From the NCBI RefSeq assembly GCF_000699445.3, contig NC_067195.1, positions 65,840,591 to 65,904,590 of the forward strand: 64,000 nt of DNA, given 5' to 3'. This document shows, piece after piece, positions 38,698 to 49,020 of this stretch. Position 1 is the first letter of the stretch. Every line of letters begins with the position of its first letter. A model generated the notes under the pieces. It saw nothing but the letters and a program-made list of their open reading frames with translations, made no database searches and was not told the origin of the DNA. A program made the translations under genes and the position numbers. This stretch comes from Schistosoma haematobium. Its lineage: Eukaryota; Platyhelminthes; Trematoda; Strigeidida; Schistosomatidae.

Positions 38698-41600
38698 CTA
38701 AAAATGTAGAAAATCCAGAAAACTTTTTATTCAAAAATGGACGTTTTACTGCCTTGATAAAATATTTCACAATTTATGTGAAAGAAAAATAGAGAGCAGT
38801 GGTAAAAGACAGTTGCTTACCAGCAGTGGTCAATTTCCAATTACTGTGACAATACACCTGTTGTTTGATGACTGAAACCCATGGTCATCGTTATTGGAGT
38901 ACACTCTTTAAGCTCACACAAATGTGAAACAGAAAATTATAAAGTATGGTATAATGTTTGAGTTCGGTTAACTTCTTAATCAAGAAGAATGAAAAAACTT
39001 CAGCAATTTTTAGCAAGGTTCGTTTCTGAGAGATGAGGATGCTAAATCCATCCAAAACCCCGCTCCTTTATCCGGGACTGAGACCGGCAGTAACCCTAGA
39101 ATGGCACCAAGAGGGTGGCATTTCTGTAATTATAGAAACATCTGGAACTTAAAACAACAGTCAGCCAACACAAAAATCAGAACCTTCAATACGAACGTCA
39201 AGATAGTTCTATTGTACAGAGTTGAAACTTGGAGAACTACAATCATCATCAGAAAGGTACAGGTGTTTATAAACAGCCGTCTACGAAAGATACTCCATAT
39301 CCGTTAGTCAGACACCATCAACAACAACATAATATGGCAAAAAACAAAATCCAGCTAAAGAGGAAATAGGATACACATTGCGCAAATCATCAAACTGCGC
39401 CACAAAGCCTGCTCTAACTTGGAATCCTCAAGGCAAAAGGAATTGCGAAAGACCAAAGAACACATTGTGTCGAGAGCCGAAGACAGACACTAAAAGAACG
39501 GACATCACTTGGGAACAATTAAGAAAGAGAGCCCAGGGCGGAACAGGTTGGAGATGTCTGGTTGGGGGCCTATATTCCACAAGGGGTAACAAGCGTAAGT
39601 AAATAGTGATAAAAACTATACTAAAGTGTTCAGCGATTTTCCCCTAAATGATGAAAGACAATTTTTCAGAAAATACTTTTATACAATCAACAAAAACATC
39701 TTAATGAAAACAAATAAAAATCATTCAATTTACCAAACTTCTGTTTGATCATTATCAATCTGGAAAGTGGATGGCATCGTTGATAACTCGGGATAAAGAT
39801 ATTCCGAATTACTGATTGTGGACTGATTTTGAAAATGTTTTTCAAATGCCTTCCAATCATCACTTAATTTATTGAGAACAGGTCTCGGGAGCCAAACGGC
39901 TGCACATACTTCATTTACTTCAAGGTTAAACTGTGGTAAGTATGAGTGAATATCATCTGAATCTAAAACAGATCTATAAAAAATCAAAAGACAGTATTTA
40001 GAAAAAGAATGGAGTTTATGACTACTTATTATGCTTAATACCAAACTGAATATAAGGCCAAGGTATTATGGAGTAAATAAACTGAAAATTTTAAGGAGTG
40101 AAATTTTACTCGTCATTTTTGACCTAGAAGATATACAGTACGAAACTATTGAGCGAAATCTGTACTTTCTCCAGTTCGCGGAGAAACTACCTTACGAAAG
40201 AATCATAATTGAAAAGAAATGACTACGACTGGAGTTTATGTTAATTTTCACGACCGTAGCTGCTACCTTGACGCGGTGGTCGCGCTTGCCTATCGTGATG
40301 ACCCAACCGAGCTATATTGGCTGGAACGTATGTTCCTGTTGGTTCTACCATGTCAGGCAGGTCGATTGGAGAGCGGTAAGACTAAAAGCAGCAACTCAAG
40401 GTCTGAGGGCGAAGCCGTACTGCTGACTGTACAGAGGTGTGACAGCAGTAAGGTGTTCCCCTCAAACAACCAGCATCTGCAACGATGCTGCCTTCCCACA
40501 AGGAAGGAAGGGGTTAGAAAAGGTCGACCCTAAAAACGTCACACCTCACCTTACCTCACGGATTTCCGTCTCCGGTGGTAAGGCTCTTTGAAGAACGGAG
40601 CTAACACGTCAAAAACCTTCCACAAAAGGCCGTGCGCGACCGGCCTCAAGCAGTTGTCCCTTGGGCTCTGCGGTCACGCTCCCAGGTCGTTAAGACCAAC
40701 ACTAATCCGACTTCTTTTTCAGGTTCCTCAAGAAATACCCTTCCACGGTGTGGGCAGTCGGGAAGTGATATCAGCCCTCATACCCGTAACAGCACACGAG
40801 ACCAAGTTGGTCACATTCAAATCCTTCCTACATCTCCTAATACCTCTCTTATCTCCATGACTAACCCTTCCCACGTCTCTTTATCACCTCGCACCGCTAG
40901 GGCAAACGATTCGAGTACGCGGGACGTTATTCCACACTCTAAACTTCATGTTGGAGCTTATAACGTCCGAACACTGTGCCAAATAGGACAACAAGCTTCC
41001 TTAGCTAAGACTTTAGAATCTCGCACCATCAATGTGTGCTGCGTCTCCGAAACGCGCATACAGGATCCGAGTAGCGTCATTCATTTGACATCACCATGTC
41101 AAAACAAAGAACCAACTCGATTCACACTTCGTGCATCCGGAAGCCCAGATGCTGCTTTTCGTGGACTCGCTGGCGTAGGTATAGCATTGAGTCTTAGGGC
41201 AGAACTAGCTCTCTTAGACTGGATCCCAGTAGACAGTCGTCTGTGCGCTGTCCGACTAAACGGAACAGTAAGGACTCGGAAAGATAGGGACACTCGTCGT
41301 TGCCTCTTCGTCGTCTCTGCCTATTCTCCCACTGACTGCAACGCAGATGATGTAAAAGATGAGTTTTACAGAAAGCCCTCCGACCTCCTCCTAAAAGCTA
41401 GGCGCTCTGATGTAGTAATGGTGGCTGGTGACTTTAATGCTCAAGTAGGTAAACTAAGCGAAAGGGAAAGACACCTAGGTGGATCTTATAGCGTCGTGGC
41501 TCAAAGAACAGATAATGGCGACCGTCTGTTGCAGCTATGCTCAGATAACCGTCTGTTCCTTGCAAATACTAACTTTAAGCATAAGCAAAAACATCTTTTA

Positions 41601-44600
41601 ACATGGCGACCCCCTAATTCGTCCCAACGTTGAACCCAAATAGATCACATCGCTATCAGCCACCGATGGAGGGGCTCGATAGAAGACTGTCGCTCATATA
41701 TATCCTGTGACCATCGAGTAAGTAACGCAGTTGTTAGGAAACGGGTACTAGGTAAGGATGGCAAATCCATTGATGACGTAGTGAAAGTTCATCAGTTGAG
41801 ATGGCTGGGACACGTATTACGTATGTCCAACGACCGACTGCCCCGACGTGCGATGTTTTCTGGTACAGGAGTAGGTTGGAAGAAAGCAAGGGGTGGCCAG
41901 ACCAAAACATGGCACAAGTCCATGAAGTCACTGACAAGTGGTCTGAGCCATGTCGCTAGGTGTAGACTACCTGGTTTGGGACCGCGAGATGATAGCAACC
42001 GATGGTTAGAGATCCTGAATGACATGGCTCAAAATCGTTTGCAATGGCGCAGGTGCATACACTCTTTGTGTTCTCCCAAATTCTAACCTCCTGATTCCTC
42101 CTTGTCTCTTTTTCTTTCTCTTCCCAAATTTATTTCACTGGTTTATACTCCTTGAATAACATCTTCGAACCTTAGTGTTTTCGACTACTGCTTATACTCT
42201 TACTACCTCTACCACTACGGGATTTGAATCGACAACTGCATCTCTGTGCTAATGTGGTGTGGCGACTCGAACTGATGTACGTACGTACGAAGTTGTACGT
42301 TGTTACTGACTGACTGACTTATGTTAATTTTACATTGATCGTGGCTTTTAGTAAAAAACAATCAAGAATACTCCTAATGTAATTGTTAAATAACTCACTG
42401 GATAAAAAAAAAACTAGCAAAACAGGCCCGCCAATAATTAAAATTAACGTTAAACATTGAAAATAGGAAGCCATGAAATTTTAGGTCCTATAGGATAACA
42501 AATTGACTAACTACCTAAATTGTTGTCGATAAGCGATAAAAAATTCTAAAATTTGATTATCTTCAGTCAGCAAAATTTGTTTGGTCTTAAAATGAAGCCG
42601 CAATTAAAATATCAATAAATCAACATTCAAGGATAACAGGAAATATCAAGGCAAATTATTTGGGTGAGGGTGCTGCGCGTCCCAAGGATATTGATTGCCG
42701 TGGATGACAGGTTTTTACTTATAAAAAGTCAAGTTCCCCAATTTACACGATTTACCACATTGGATAAATATTTCAATCATCTTAGGTTTGCAAGCAGCAG
42801 TTGTTCATCTGATTGTCAACAATTATATGGAGTGAAACGTCAATTTAAAAGATCTTCACAGCACTCCATCATAATGATCAACACTGTATGTAGTCTACTA
42901 CTCGCGCATTCGATTTATAACAGACCTTTGTGACCAATAACAAAAATGATCCCTTAGATCATTAATATGAGTTATTTTTCGAAGGTTAGTGCTCAGAATT
43001 TGGAATTTCGACTAGTATATATCAGAAATTTGACGTCATTTGTTGCTGACAGAGATCGAAAATCTCTAGACCTATGTCAATTATCCAGAATTTTCATGGT
43101 ATTCCAACACTGTGTAAAAAGGGAAGTATGCACTTTAAAGTTACCTAAAATTTAAAATCACAGTAGGAAAAAACATACGCACGTATCTGAATAGTAAACA
43201 AAAAAAGCTGAAAATTATAATTCTTACGTTGAAGAACGAAACCAATTAACAGAGTAATATATAACCATATGATGAGATTTAGGAAAGATAGTAGACTTTC
43301 CGATTCCTGTATCTAAACGAGAAGGATAGGAAGCTTCCCATGCACAGAGTGGTTTAATAGTACATTCATTCATTACATTTTCTTTCCCATACGAATGTAA
43401 TCCTAACTCTTCTGTGAGTTCACGAAATGCGGTGTCCTGTGATTAGTAACACAAATAAAGGATTACGCCATAATTATATCACTATACAATCATCAGCAGC
43501 ACAGATAACTGGTATTTTTATTCTATCTAAAAATATTTTAGAATACTGTAGATGAGTGATCATTTATACCGACAGGTTATTCGTGGGAATGTTATGTCGT
43601 AAAATAGTTCATATTATTTCTTACATTACTCTACTTTCCATAGGTCAACACCAATAAACTCTAGGAAACTAAATATTTGTTGATCAATGAAAGAACTGTA
43701 TCATCTATCCTGAAGTCACGTATATATTTTAACATTTTTCACTTAAGTGTTTGCACATTTGGTACAAACCAAATGTTAGATAGTCCTGAACAGAGCACTG
43801 AAAAGCCTCGTTATTGAAGAATATTTGAGGATCTACTAAATAAACTCCCAGTATTGATTAGAAATGTTTCACATATGCCCATTCAGAAATCCTGTATAAT
43901 CAGTGTACACACGTTTTGGGATAAAGTGGAAGTTCAAATATTCTGACATAATTTTTGGCATACTTTGATGAGTTTTTAAAGTGAGAAATTCGGTTGAAGT
44001 GAGAGGTAACCGCTAAGATGAACTGTAAATTTTTTTTACATCTGCCCAAGTTACCACAGACTGCAATGGGGACGCGAAAGAATGGGTAGGTTCCTTCGAT
44101 AGATATTATAACGCTACTTAGGAATCTAAATATGTAGGTCAGATATGTAGATACAGAAAACAACTAAATAGACATTCGCAAGTTCAAAAGTGGATGCTTC
44201 TAAAAGCAGGGTTGAAGTAAATTATAAATTATTTTCTAATAGCGGTAACACTCCACACAGAGGATGAGAAACAGATAACCAAGAATTCTTCAGGTTACTG
44301 AGTCTAAATAAAGAATGATATAATCTCCCGTACGATGTGGACGTACAAATAATATTGGATACAGTCGTGCAGATCCCAACCTCTAATTGGATACTTTTTC
44401 CATAATAAACTACTTTTTGTGACTAGTAGAATAAATAAATTGAGATATCTAGAAACCTTGTTTTTTTAAGTACTGCACTGAAACATTAGTACACAGAATT
44501 TTATCGAGGCAAAAATATGGTCGTTTCCTAATAAGGACAAAAATCGATTAAAGAAACACACCTGAATAGGTTCTTTAGCTTCACAATGACCTCCAGGTGG

Positions 44601-45700
44601 AACCCAGACACCTGGATAAGATCGCATATGCCACGGTCTGCGAGTGAGAAACAGACCATCTAGTCCAGACAAATGCAGAAGGCAGCAGCACGCCACAGGA
44701 ATCCATTTGGGACAAGATTTCCCATATGAGTCTAGGAAGCGTCGGTTAGACATAGCAAAAGGACAAACACGTGGACGCTACAAAAAAATAAAACCCTCTA
44801 ATCCCATAAAAGGATGTAATTCCCAGAGGATGTAACTTAAATAAATTTGTGATGTTTTGTACACAGATAAAAACTCGATTAATAAATGGACAAAGATATT
44901 ATGTACTTAGTACAAAATTATACGATTCGCTCACAGAACTATTTTGACATAAATCTCGCGGTTTTGTAAGAAAGTTATTAATTGATTTTATTCAGTATGA
45001 ATATTTTAGACGTATGAATACTCAGAATTCATAGCTAACGAAACCCTCAGATCAACATAATATTTGCAAAAGCTGATAAAGAAGCCATATAATGCTTGAG
45101 ACATTCAAAACATAAAATCCCGATAACCATTTCAGCACCATAAAGTGACTGATAACTTCAGTAATAAACTATAATCTACACAAAATCTAGCTACTACATG
45201 GCTTTTCGTGTGCATAAAACAGTTTATATGTTGGAGACACCTGAACGTCTTGATTCATCCTTTTCGTTGTAACCAGTCGTGACTGCAACTATTCATCATG
45301 ATAGCTCCTGGATATTTGTGCTACTGCACATATGTTTACAAAATCCAGCTAAAGATTGTTATCGGCACACTTGCTTAAACTTATTTCTGGGAAGCGATGC
45401 AGGAATAAATCTGAGCGGTTTGAAAAAATATCTTGATAATAAATCTCATATACCATATTAAAAGAAAACGTCAATAACGTAAAGTAAACTAACACACAAA
45501 GGTATGTCTATCCATTCGAATCCCAAACAATCAGTACCAACAACTAGATTACACGAGTCCTGTCTAATTTTTATGGGTGTTTCATCTTCAAAACCAAGGG
45601 CATCCACCACCGACTAGGAATATTAAGGAAATCGATATGTCTCAAATACCTCTTGAAATTCTAACCGTCTTTGTAGCTTTGACGAATAAACGTAAACCAT
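38493..45700 (-). CDS. NUDT17: NUDT17-like Nudix hydrolase, complete six-exon gene
   Basis: A Nudix-family pyrophosphohydrolase. The family cleaves nucleoside-diphosphate-linked substrates with a divalent metal; the substrate of NUDT17 is not settled. Exons (minus): 45700-45650, 45613-45494, 44777-44562, 43436-43228, 39973-39734, 38697-38493. They join in phase with GT-AG ends to 1,041 nt, 346 aa plus TGA. The Nudix box (G x5 E x7 REUxEExGU) is complete at residues 120-142: GGHCEAKE at the end of exon 3, AFRELTEELGL at the start of exon 4. After the box, LCAWEASYPSRL and FPKSHHMVIYYSV match the NUDT17 pattern; NEVCAAVWL and a C-terminal GTLYAISHWL follow. Start: first ATG in a frame that continues into exon 2. 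No disabling change seen. Introns carry retroelements. Confidence 0.88.
39010..39116 (-). mobile_element. RTE-C 5'-leader fragment, inverted relative to its neighbour
   Basis: The segment ctcctttatccgggactgag resembles 60165-60215, which is the 5' leader of the minus-strand RTE-C copy, in the same orientation. Here it is directly joined to a plus-strand RTE-C 3' part. Lies in NUDT17 intron 5. Confidence 0.6.
39117..39605 (+). mobile_element. RTE-C 3' fragment in NUDT17 intron 5
   Basis: Plus-strand reading gives the C-terminal part of an SR2-like RTE reverse transcriptase: IWNLKQQSANTK, IRTFNTNVKIVLLYRVETW, SRLRKILHIR. After frameshifts come LTWNPQGKRNCERPKNTLC and GWRCLVGGLYST, ending in gtaacaagcgtaagtaa, the family's TAAG-type tail. 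It matches the minus-strand copy at 57716-58140. A dead 3' fragment. Confidence 0.8.
39734..39973 (-). CDS. NUDT17: NUDT17-like exon 5 (codons 199-279)
   Basis: Acceptor tttttatag, donor gtaaattga, 240 nt. It encodes HSYLPQFNLEVNEVCAAVWL, the conserved post-box segment of the family. The frame would stop three bases after the donor if unspliced. Confidence 0.85.
40236..40248. repeat. Target-site duplication, 5' side of intronic RTE-A
   Basis: ttatgttaatttt, identical to 42319-42331. Confidence 0.9.
40632..41633 (+). CDS. RTE endonuclease frame (intronic RTE-A)
   Basis: Same protein as at 34184-35194: HVGAYNVRTLCQIG, CVSETRIQD, VAGDFNAQVGKLSERERHLG and an LTWRP block. The open frame has 333 codons; the first ATG is at 40857. 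It ends at a TGA (41631-41633) standing where relatives have Trp before Thr-Gln-Ile-Asp-His. Beyond that single stop the frame stays open through QIDHIAISHRWRGSIEDCRS and the RT tail to 42086. The endonuclease therefore lacks its last catalytic His unless the stop is read through. Confidence 0.87.
   Translation: MRDRPQAVVPWALRSRSQVVKTNTNPTSFSGSSRNTLPRCGQSGSDISPHTRNSTRDQVGHIQILPTSPNTSLISMTNPSHVSLSPRTARANDSSTRDVIPHSKLHVGAYNVRTLCQIGQQASLAKTLESRTINVCCVSETRIQDPSSVIHLTSPCQNKEPTRFTLRASGSPDAAFRGLAGVGIALSLRAELALLDWIPVDSRLCAVRLNGTVRTRKDRDTRRCLFVVSAYSPTDCNADDVKDEFYRKPSDLLLKARRSDVVMVAGDFNAQVGKLSERERHLGGSYSVVAQRTDNGDRLLQLCSDNRLFLANTNFKHKQKHLLTWRPPNSSQR
41634..42086 (+). pseudogene. Endonuclease end fused to RT C-terminal tail
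   Basis: Same frame as 40632-41633 and open for 150 codons to TAA. It reads TQIDHIAISHRWRGSIEDCRS, then the deletion junction (YI), then SCDHRVSNAVVRKRV and VHQLRWLGHVLRMSNDRLP to the C terminus. The RT palm with its ADD box is missing entirely. An RTE tail of this kind is thought to help bind the element RNA; here that is inference. Confidence 0.8.
42332..43227. other. Remainder of NUDT17 intron 4
   Basis: AT-rich. Open frames at 42664-42933 and 42967-43155 (plus) have no recognisable features and lie antisense to the host transcript. I see no coding or repeat content. Confidence 0.6.
43228..43436 (-). CDS. NUDT17: NUDT17-like exon 4 (codons 130-199)
   Basis: Acceptor aatcacag, donor gtaagaatt, 209 nt. 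It encodes the catalytic second half of the Nudix box (R134, E135, E138, E139, G141) and the LCAWEASYPSRLDTG / SHHMVIYYSVNWF blocks. Confidence 0.9.
43437..44561. other. NUDT17 intron 3
   Basis: 1,125 bp of AT-rich sequence. The 87-codon minus frame at 43900-44163 has no family signature. Nothing else seen. Confidence 0.65.
44562..44777 (-). CDS. NUDT17: NUDT17-like exon 3 (codons 58-129)
   Basis: Acceptor ttttttgtag, 72 codons, donor gtgtgt. It encodes RVCPFAM, WIPVACCCLLHL, LFLTRRPWHMRSYPGVWVPP and the first half of the Nudix box (GGHCEAKE). Confidence 0.88.
44778..45493. other. NUDT17 intron 2
   Basis: 716 bp, AT-rich. The 60-codon plus frame at 45279-45461 is antisense and unrecognised. 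Confidence 0.6.
45494..45613 (-). CDS. NUDT17: NUDT17-like exon 2 (codons 18-57)
   Basis: Forty codons starting SVVDALGFEDE and ending WIDIPLC. The order of hydrophobic blocks fits the N-terminal part of NUDT17. The donor used is gttagt at 45493. Two alternative GTs lie 2 and 4 bases upstream but would break phase with exon 3. Confidence 0.7.
45650..45700 (-). CDS. NUDT17: NUDT17-like exon 1 (codons 1-17)
   Basis: ATG at 45698-45700 and the peptide MVYVYSSKLQRRLEFQE, then donor gtatttgag. The following intron is 36 bp (45614-45649) and ends cctag, a size typical of 5' introns in schistosome genes. Confidence 0.75.
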
Positions 45701-46419
45701 ACTACTAAGTTGCCTTTCTTGTGCTGAGACGATTTGGATAAAAAGGATCTTCAAAATACCTCGTTTAATTAAATTCGTAAGTGCTTCGTGAGTAAACACA
45801 TATGTTTCTACACATATCAAGACAGTTCGAGATATGGTGAAAAAAAGCAGCACAACGCAAAAACTAGAAGTAAAATCATATAAAACATTATAACTTACTA
45901 AGACAAATTAGAGGGTTGTCAAGTCCTTGGAATCCGCGTCCTGGTAGCACGAGACCGCTTCTAGTTACGTAAAGACACCTCTGTTATGTTCCTTTTGAAA
46001 ACAAATGGCAGAAGCAAATAAGTCAATAAGTAGTCAATGAGTAACAACTAGAGTAATCCTCCTTAATACATAGGTACTAAAGCAAACGTCTCTCGATGAA
46101 GGACTCAGTAGAAGGTACTATTACCATTACCTTTAGGAGTTCTACAACTTACCAATCCTGACCACGAAGTGTGAATGGATTTCGTGCGAACTAACGCACG
46201 TTATCCTGAGTGAATGTTCTTTGAAATGTAATCTAATAACTATTACCTATTAAAATGAAAATTACGAACAATATGATGCACAAAGATAATGTCTCCATGA
46301 ATTCTCCTACGCAACACATGTCACAAATCTAAAGCTCCCAGGTAAGTTGGGTTCGAGTTATTTTCTAGTTCAAGTACCCCTCCATTACTCTTATTTGAAA
46401 ACCTTCCAGGAAAGCGACA
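45701..46419. other. Upstream region of NUDT17, nothing recognised
   Basis: It must hold the promoter and 5' UTR of the NUDT17-like gene if the start is right, but I see no motif I can defend. No coding content. Confidence 0.5.
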
Positions 46420-46910
46420 TCTTCAAGGTAGGCGGGACATGATGCAGAAGTACGTTCATGTAAAGTTAAGTCACCACCGAAAACTATAATAATCAAGGAG
46501 TCAAGCCGCCTAATATCCTGGAAAAAAACCGATTGAGTATGCCTTATTGGTTGGAGAATGCTAATGGGAATGGACCTTAGAGCTGAAAATAACTCTACAT
46601 GATGATCTACTTCGGGTAGTACAGTGTGATACTGGATGTATCAACAGCCTTCACCACTAGTACTCTGCATTTATTGGTACTAACGTCTTTGTTGGTCCAG
46701 TCGAATGGCCTATAAATTCAAGATGTCAGAAAGTCCTGGTATCTCTCCTCGAATCATTTGTTAACAGCCGAGTTTGAGTCAGAGGTATTAGGTAGGTAAA
46801 AATAGCCGACTTCAACGGGAGAAGTCGACATTCCCCATATAAATTGGAAATCAGATAGCTGATGCCAGTCCGTGTGACAACCCTGAATCTAGTGCCTACC
46901 CTTGACATTC
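46420..46910 (-). pseudogene. TDP2-like (EEP-fold phosphodiesterase) pseudogene fragment
   Basis: Minus-strand reading gives YLIPLTQTRLLTN (46760-46800), a broken LTS..E block near 46735, and then an open run QPIRHTQSVFFQDIRRLDSL, IIIVFGGDLTLHER and CPAYLEDVAFLEG (46420-46560). The order and spacing resemble tyrosyl-DNA phosphodiesterase 2, which removes topoisomerase-linked tyrosine from DNA 5' ends. In the family the block is typically GDTN; here it is GDLT, so a catalytic Asn is lost. Several stops and frame changes follow. A diverged CR1 endonuclease is the alternative. Confidence 0.42.
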
Positions 46911-47804
46911 AGATTTAAAACCTGATCCTAATTCTTCACACCAATCTATAATTCTCCTTTAACTCTAGTAAGCAGGCGAACATCCTTAGGGTCGCTAAAT
47001 TTAGCGACGCTCAAAGATCGCTCATAAATTTAACTTATTATAGTCTCAATTGGCAACACCAATGGTCTGACATACAGGAAAACGGTAGAACCCTGAATTA
47101 TTAGGAGTTCTGACACAAGTAATGAATTTTTTAGGGCTAAATATTTATAATTTAGGCTGGGAATCATAGTACTTCAAACCAGTAAGCACCGACACAGGCC
47201 TAAATCGCTTAAAACCTAACAACAAAATTCTAAAACTCGGACTCTCAACTCTTAAACTACCGACAGCCATACCATTCAATTATCCCAAACTATGAAATAC
47301 AAAGGAAATTATGACACCGCGTATCAAGTGCGCGCTAATATTTCAGTCTTCAATAATAAGGATAGGAGGTCTATCGACCTATGTTAATCCTTGCAGTTTT
47401 TAACTCTGTGGAGGTTCAATCTCGTTTTGAATGTATCAACAGAAGGTACTGACATTACATGTTCCGGTGGAGAACATAGAACAACATCGTTTTAGAAAGG
47501 GTCTATCTTGTACAACGAACCTAATTATAGCAAGACAATATTAGATCACCCCGTATTCTACGGTAAGATAACGAAATAAGTCAAGGTGTATCGGTCTGTC
47601 TTCACAAGATAGGCCAGAGAAACCGTTTACAAGTTTATTCTCTCGTCGTCGGACTCGTTTCAGCATATCCACCTCATACTTGAAACAAGGACTCGCTACT
47701 TCAAATGGTTCAAATGGTTGTGGACGGAATAGAAGAAAATTTCGCTTAACAGGCTTCCGTGTCTAGTAGCAGGAACCACCAAATCCTCTAGGCAAGTTAT
47801 AAAT
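46911..47804. other. No gene recognised
   Basis: AT-rich, short frames only. No motif seen on either strand. Confidence 0.6.
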
Positions 47805-47855
47805 GTAGTCTGCGACATGTCGCAGATGGACTACTTTACACTTTGAAGTGTGTAG
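47805..47855. repeat. Two adjacent palindromes
   Basis: tgcgacatgtcgca (47811-47824) is a perfect 14-bp palindrome inside gtagtc...gactac arms. acactttgaagtgt (47838-47851) is a second stem, flanked by ctac/gtag that shares bases with the first. It may mark the edge of an unrecognised element. Confidence 0.6.
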
Positions 47856-48349
47856 TGTCAGTCATTATTTTAAGCCCATATACCGTATTCTAGTTTTTGG
47901 ACAAACCATTCTATTCATTCTACCAGAGTCATATTTTGACCTTGTCAATTATTAGCTTATTAGTCTTGACTGTTTTTATATGAGCGTATATATGTGTGCC
48001 CTTCTTATCCCATTAATCATGTCTGTAGCTTTATTTTGTTTGACCATAAATATTGAGTAACGCTTGACTAAAATGGAGTTGGCTTCCTAGCCATCTTCCA
48101 TGCGTGTCATTTTGCTCTGCTCCGTTTCATTCGCTTCATATACAAAATATATGTATTCTCAAGTCAATTCTCGTTATTCGACTTATTTAATTCTGTTATT
48201 GGATAACGTGATTTAAGTCGACGATTATATACGAGAATAGGTGATAACAAACATTTATACGATCATGGAGTTTGACCAATGGGCCACTAAAATGGTGAGC
48301 CCTTCAACGAACATCGTCCGATTTAAATGAGGACAAAATCAAATTACGG
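47856..48349. other. Possible LTR or leader sequence of an LTR element
   Basis: A non-coding stretch ending with an ATG at 48265 (MEFDQWATKMV) that stops after 21 codons. The layout (palindromic start, long non-coding tract, short gag-like start) suggests an LTR element end, but no TG...CA pair, primer site or second LTR can be identified here. Confidence 0.2.
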
Positions 48350-48515
48350 GCCACCAAAAGTGTTAAAGGTAAGTCCGTTATCGTCTGCCCAACTTTAAAG
48401 TCGAGTCAGATCCTCCTGAAGTGCCTGTATATCGTCTTGGTTGCGTACCCCTCTCCAAAGTTTTACGTCGTCGGCAAAAAGCAATAAGTCTGTGTAAGAT
48501 CCATTTTGAATGTTT
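48350..48515 (-). pseudogene. CR1-like RT fragment with the ADD box
   Basis: Minus-strand reading gives NGSYTDLLLFADDVKLWRGV, then QDDIQALQEDLTRL, a stop, and SWADDNGLTFNTF. This is the palm C-box region of a CR1-clade reverse transcriptase with both catalytic Asp residues kept. The fragment is isolated, with no endonuclease or fingers attached. It may be displaced from the neighbouring CR1-I, which lacks exactly this part. Confidence 0.75.
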
Positions 48516-49020
48516 TGTGTGTTTGTGAAAATCCCTCCATGTATATACTTGCACTTTGTTCCTATTGATCCCCTTAGTTGTACATTGTTGTCTTCTGATC
48601 ACATTTGAATTGTTAATATTTGTATTTTATTACAGTTTTATTTTTGTTACGCCTTCACTAAGTTTTCGTGTTTCTTCCCGAACTGCATCAGTGTTGTTTT
48701 ACTTGACACTTGTTCTTAGCAGTAGCCATATTGATTTGCTCCTCCTTTTGTGTGTGTTCTATCCAGTCAGGATAGAATAACGTTCATTTGTTGTGACTGG
48801 TAATTTTCCCTCATCTTTTATCAACTTCTTTATTTATTGTAATTTAGATTTGATTGATTGAACAATTATTGGTTGAATAGCCGGGTGGTAATATTTGTTT
48901 AGGTAACGATTTACATATAAATTTATGATGAATTATAGAACCGCTATTAACCCGATTACTTGTTCTGATTTTGACGGGCAAAGGCGCGTGTCTAACGTAC
49001 CTGGAAGGCTATTCAGAAGT
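48516..49020. other. No gene recognised
   Basis: T-rich sequence. The 74-codon plus frame at 48556-48780 is low-complexity and hydrophobic by composition; I do not support it as a gene. Confidence 0.55.

Larger units (their letters stand above)
40249..42318 (+). mobile_element. RTE-A insertion in NUDT17 intron 4 (internally deleted)
   Basis: A 2,070-bp element with a complete 5' end (cacgaccgtagctgctacc) and a 3' tail of GACT repeats, flanked by an exact 13-bp duplication (40236-40248, 42319-42331). It encodes the endonuclease and then, across an in-frame internal deletion near 41695, the last ~130 codons of the RT. The catalytic RT is absent. It lies antisense to the host gene and makes up about two thirds of intron 4. 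The small differences from the minus-strand copy suggest both are young. Confidence 0.93.

Noticed and set aside
42664..43155. Plus-strand frames in intron 4 as further exons
   Set aside because: They are on the opposite strand to the gene, have no motif, and are not needed: exons 4 and 5 join in phase without them.
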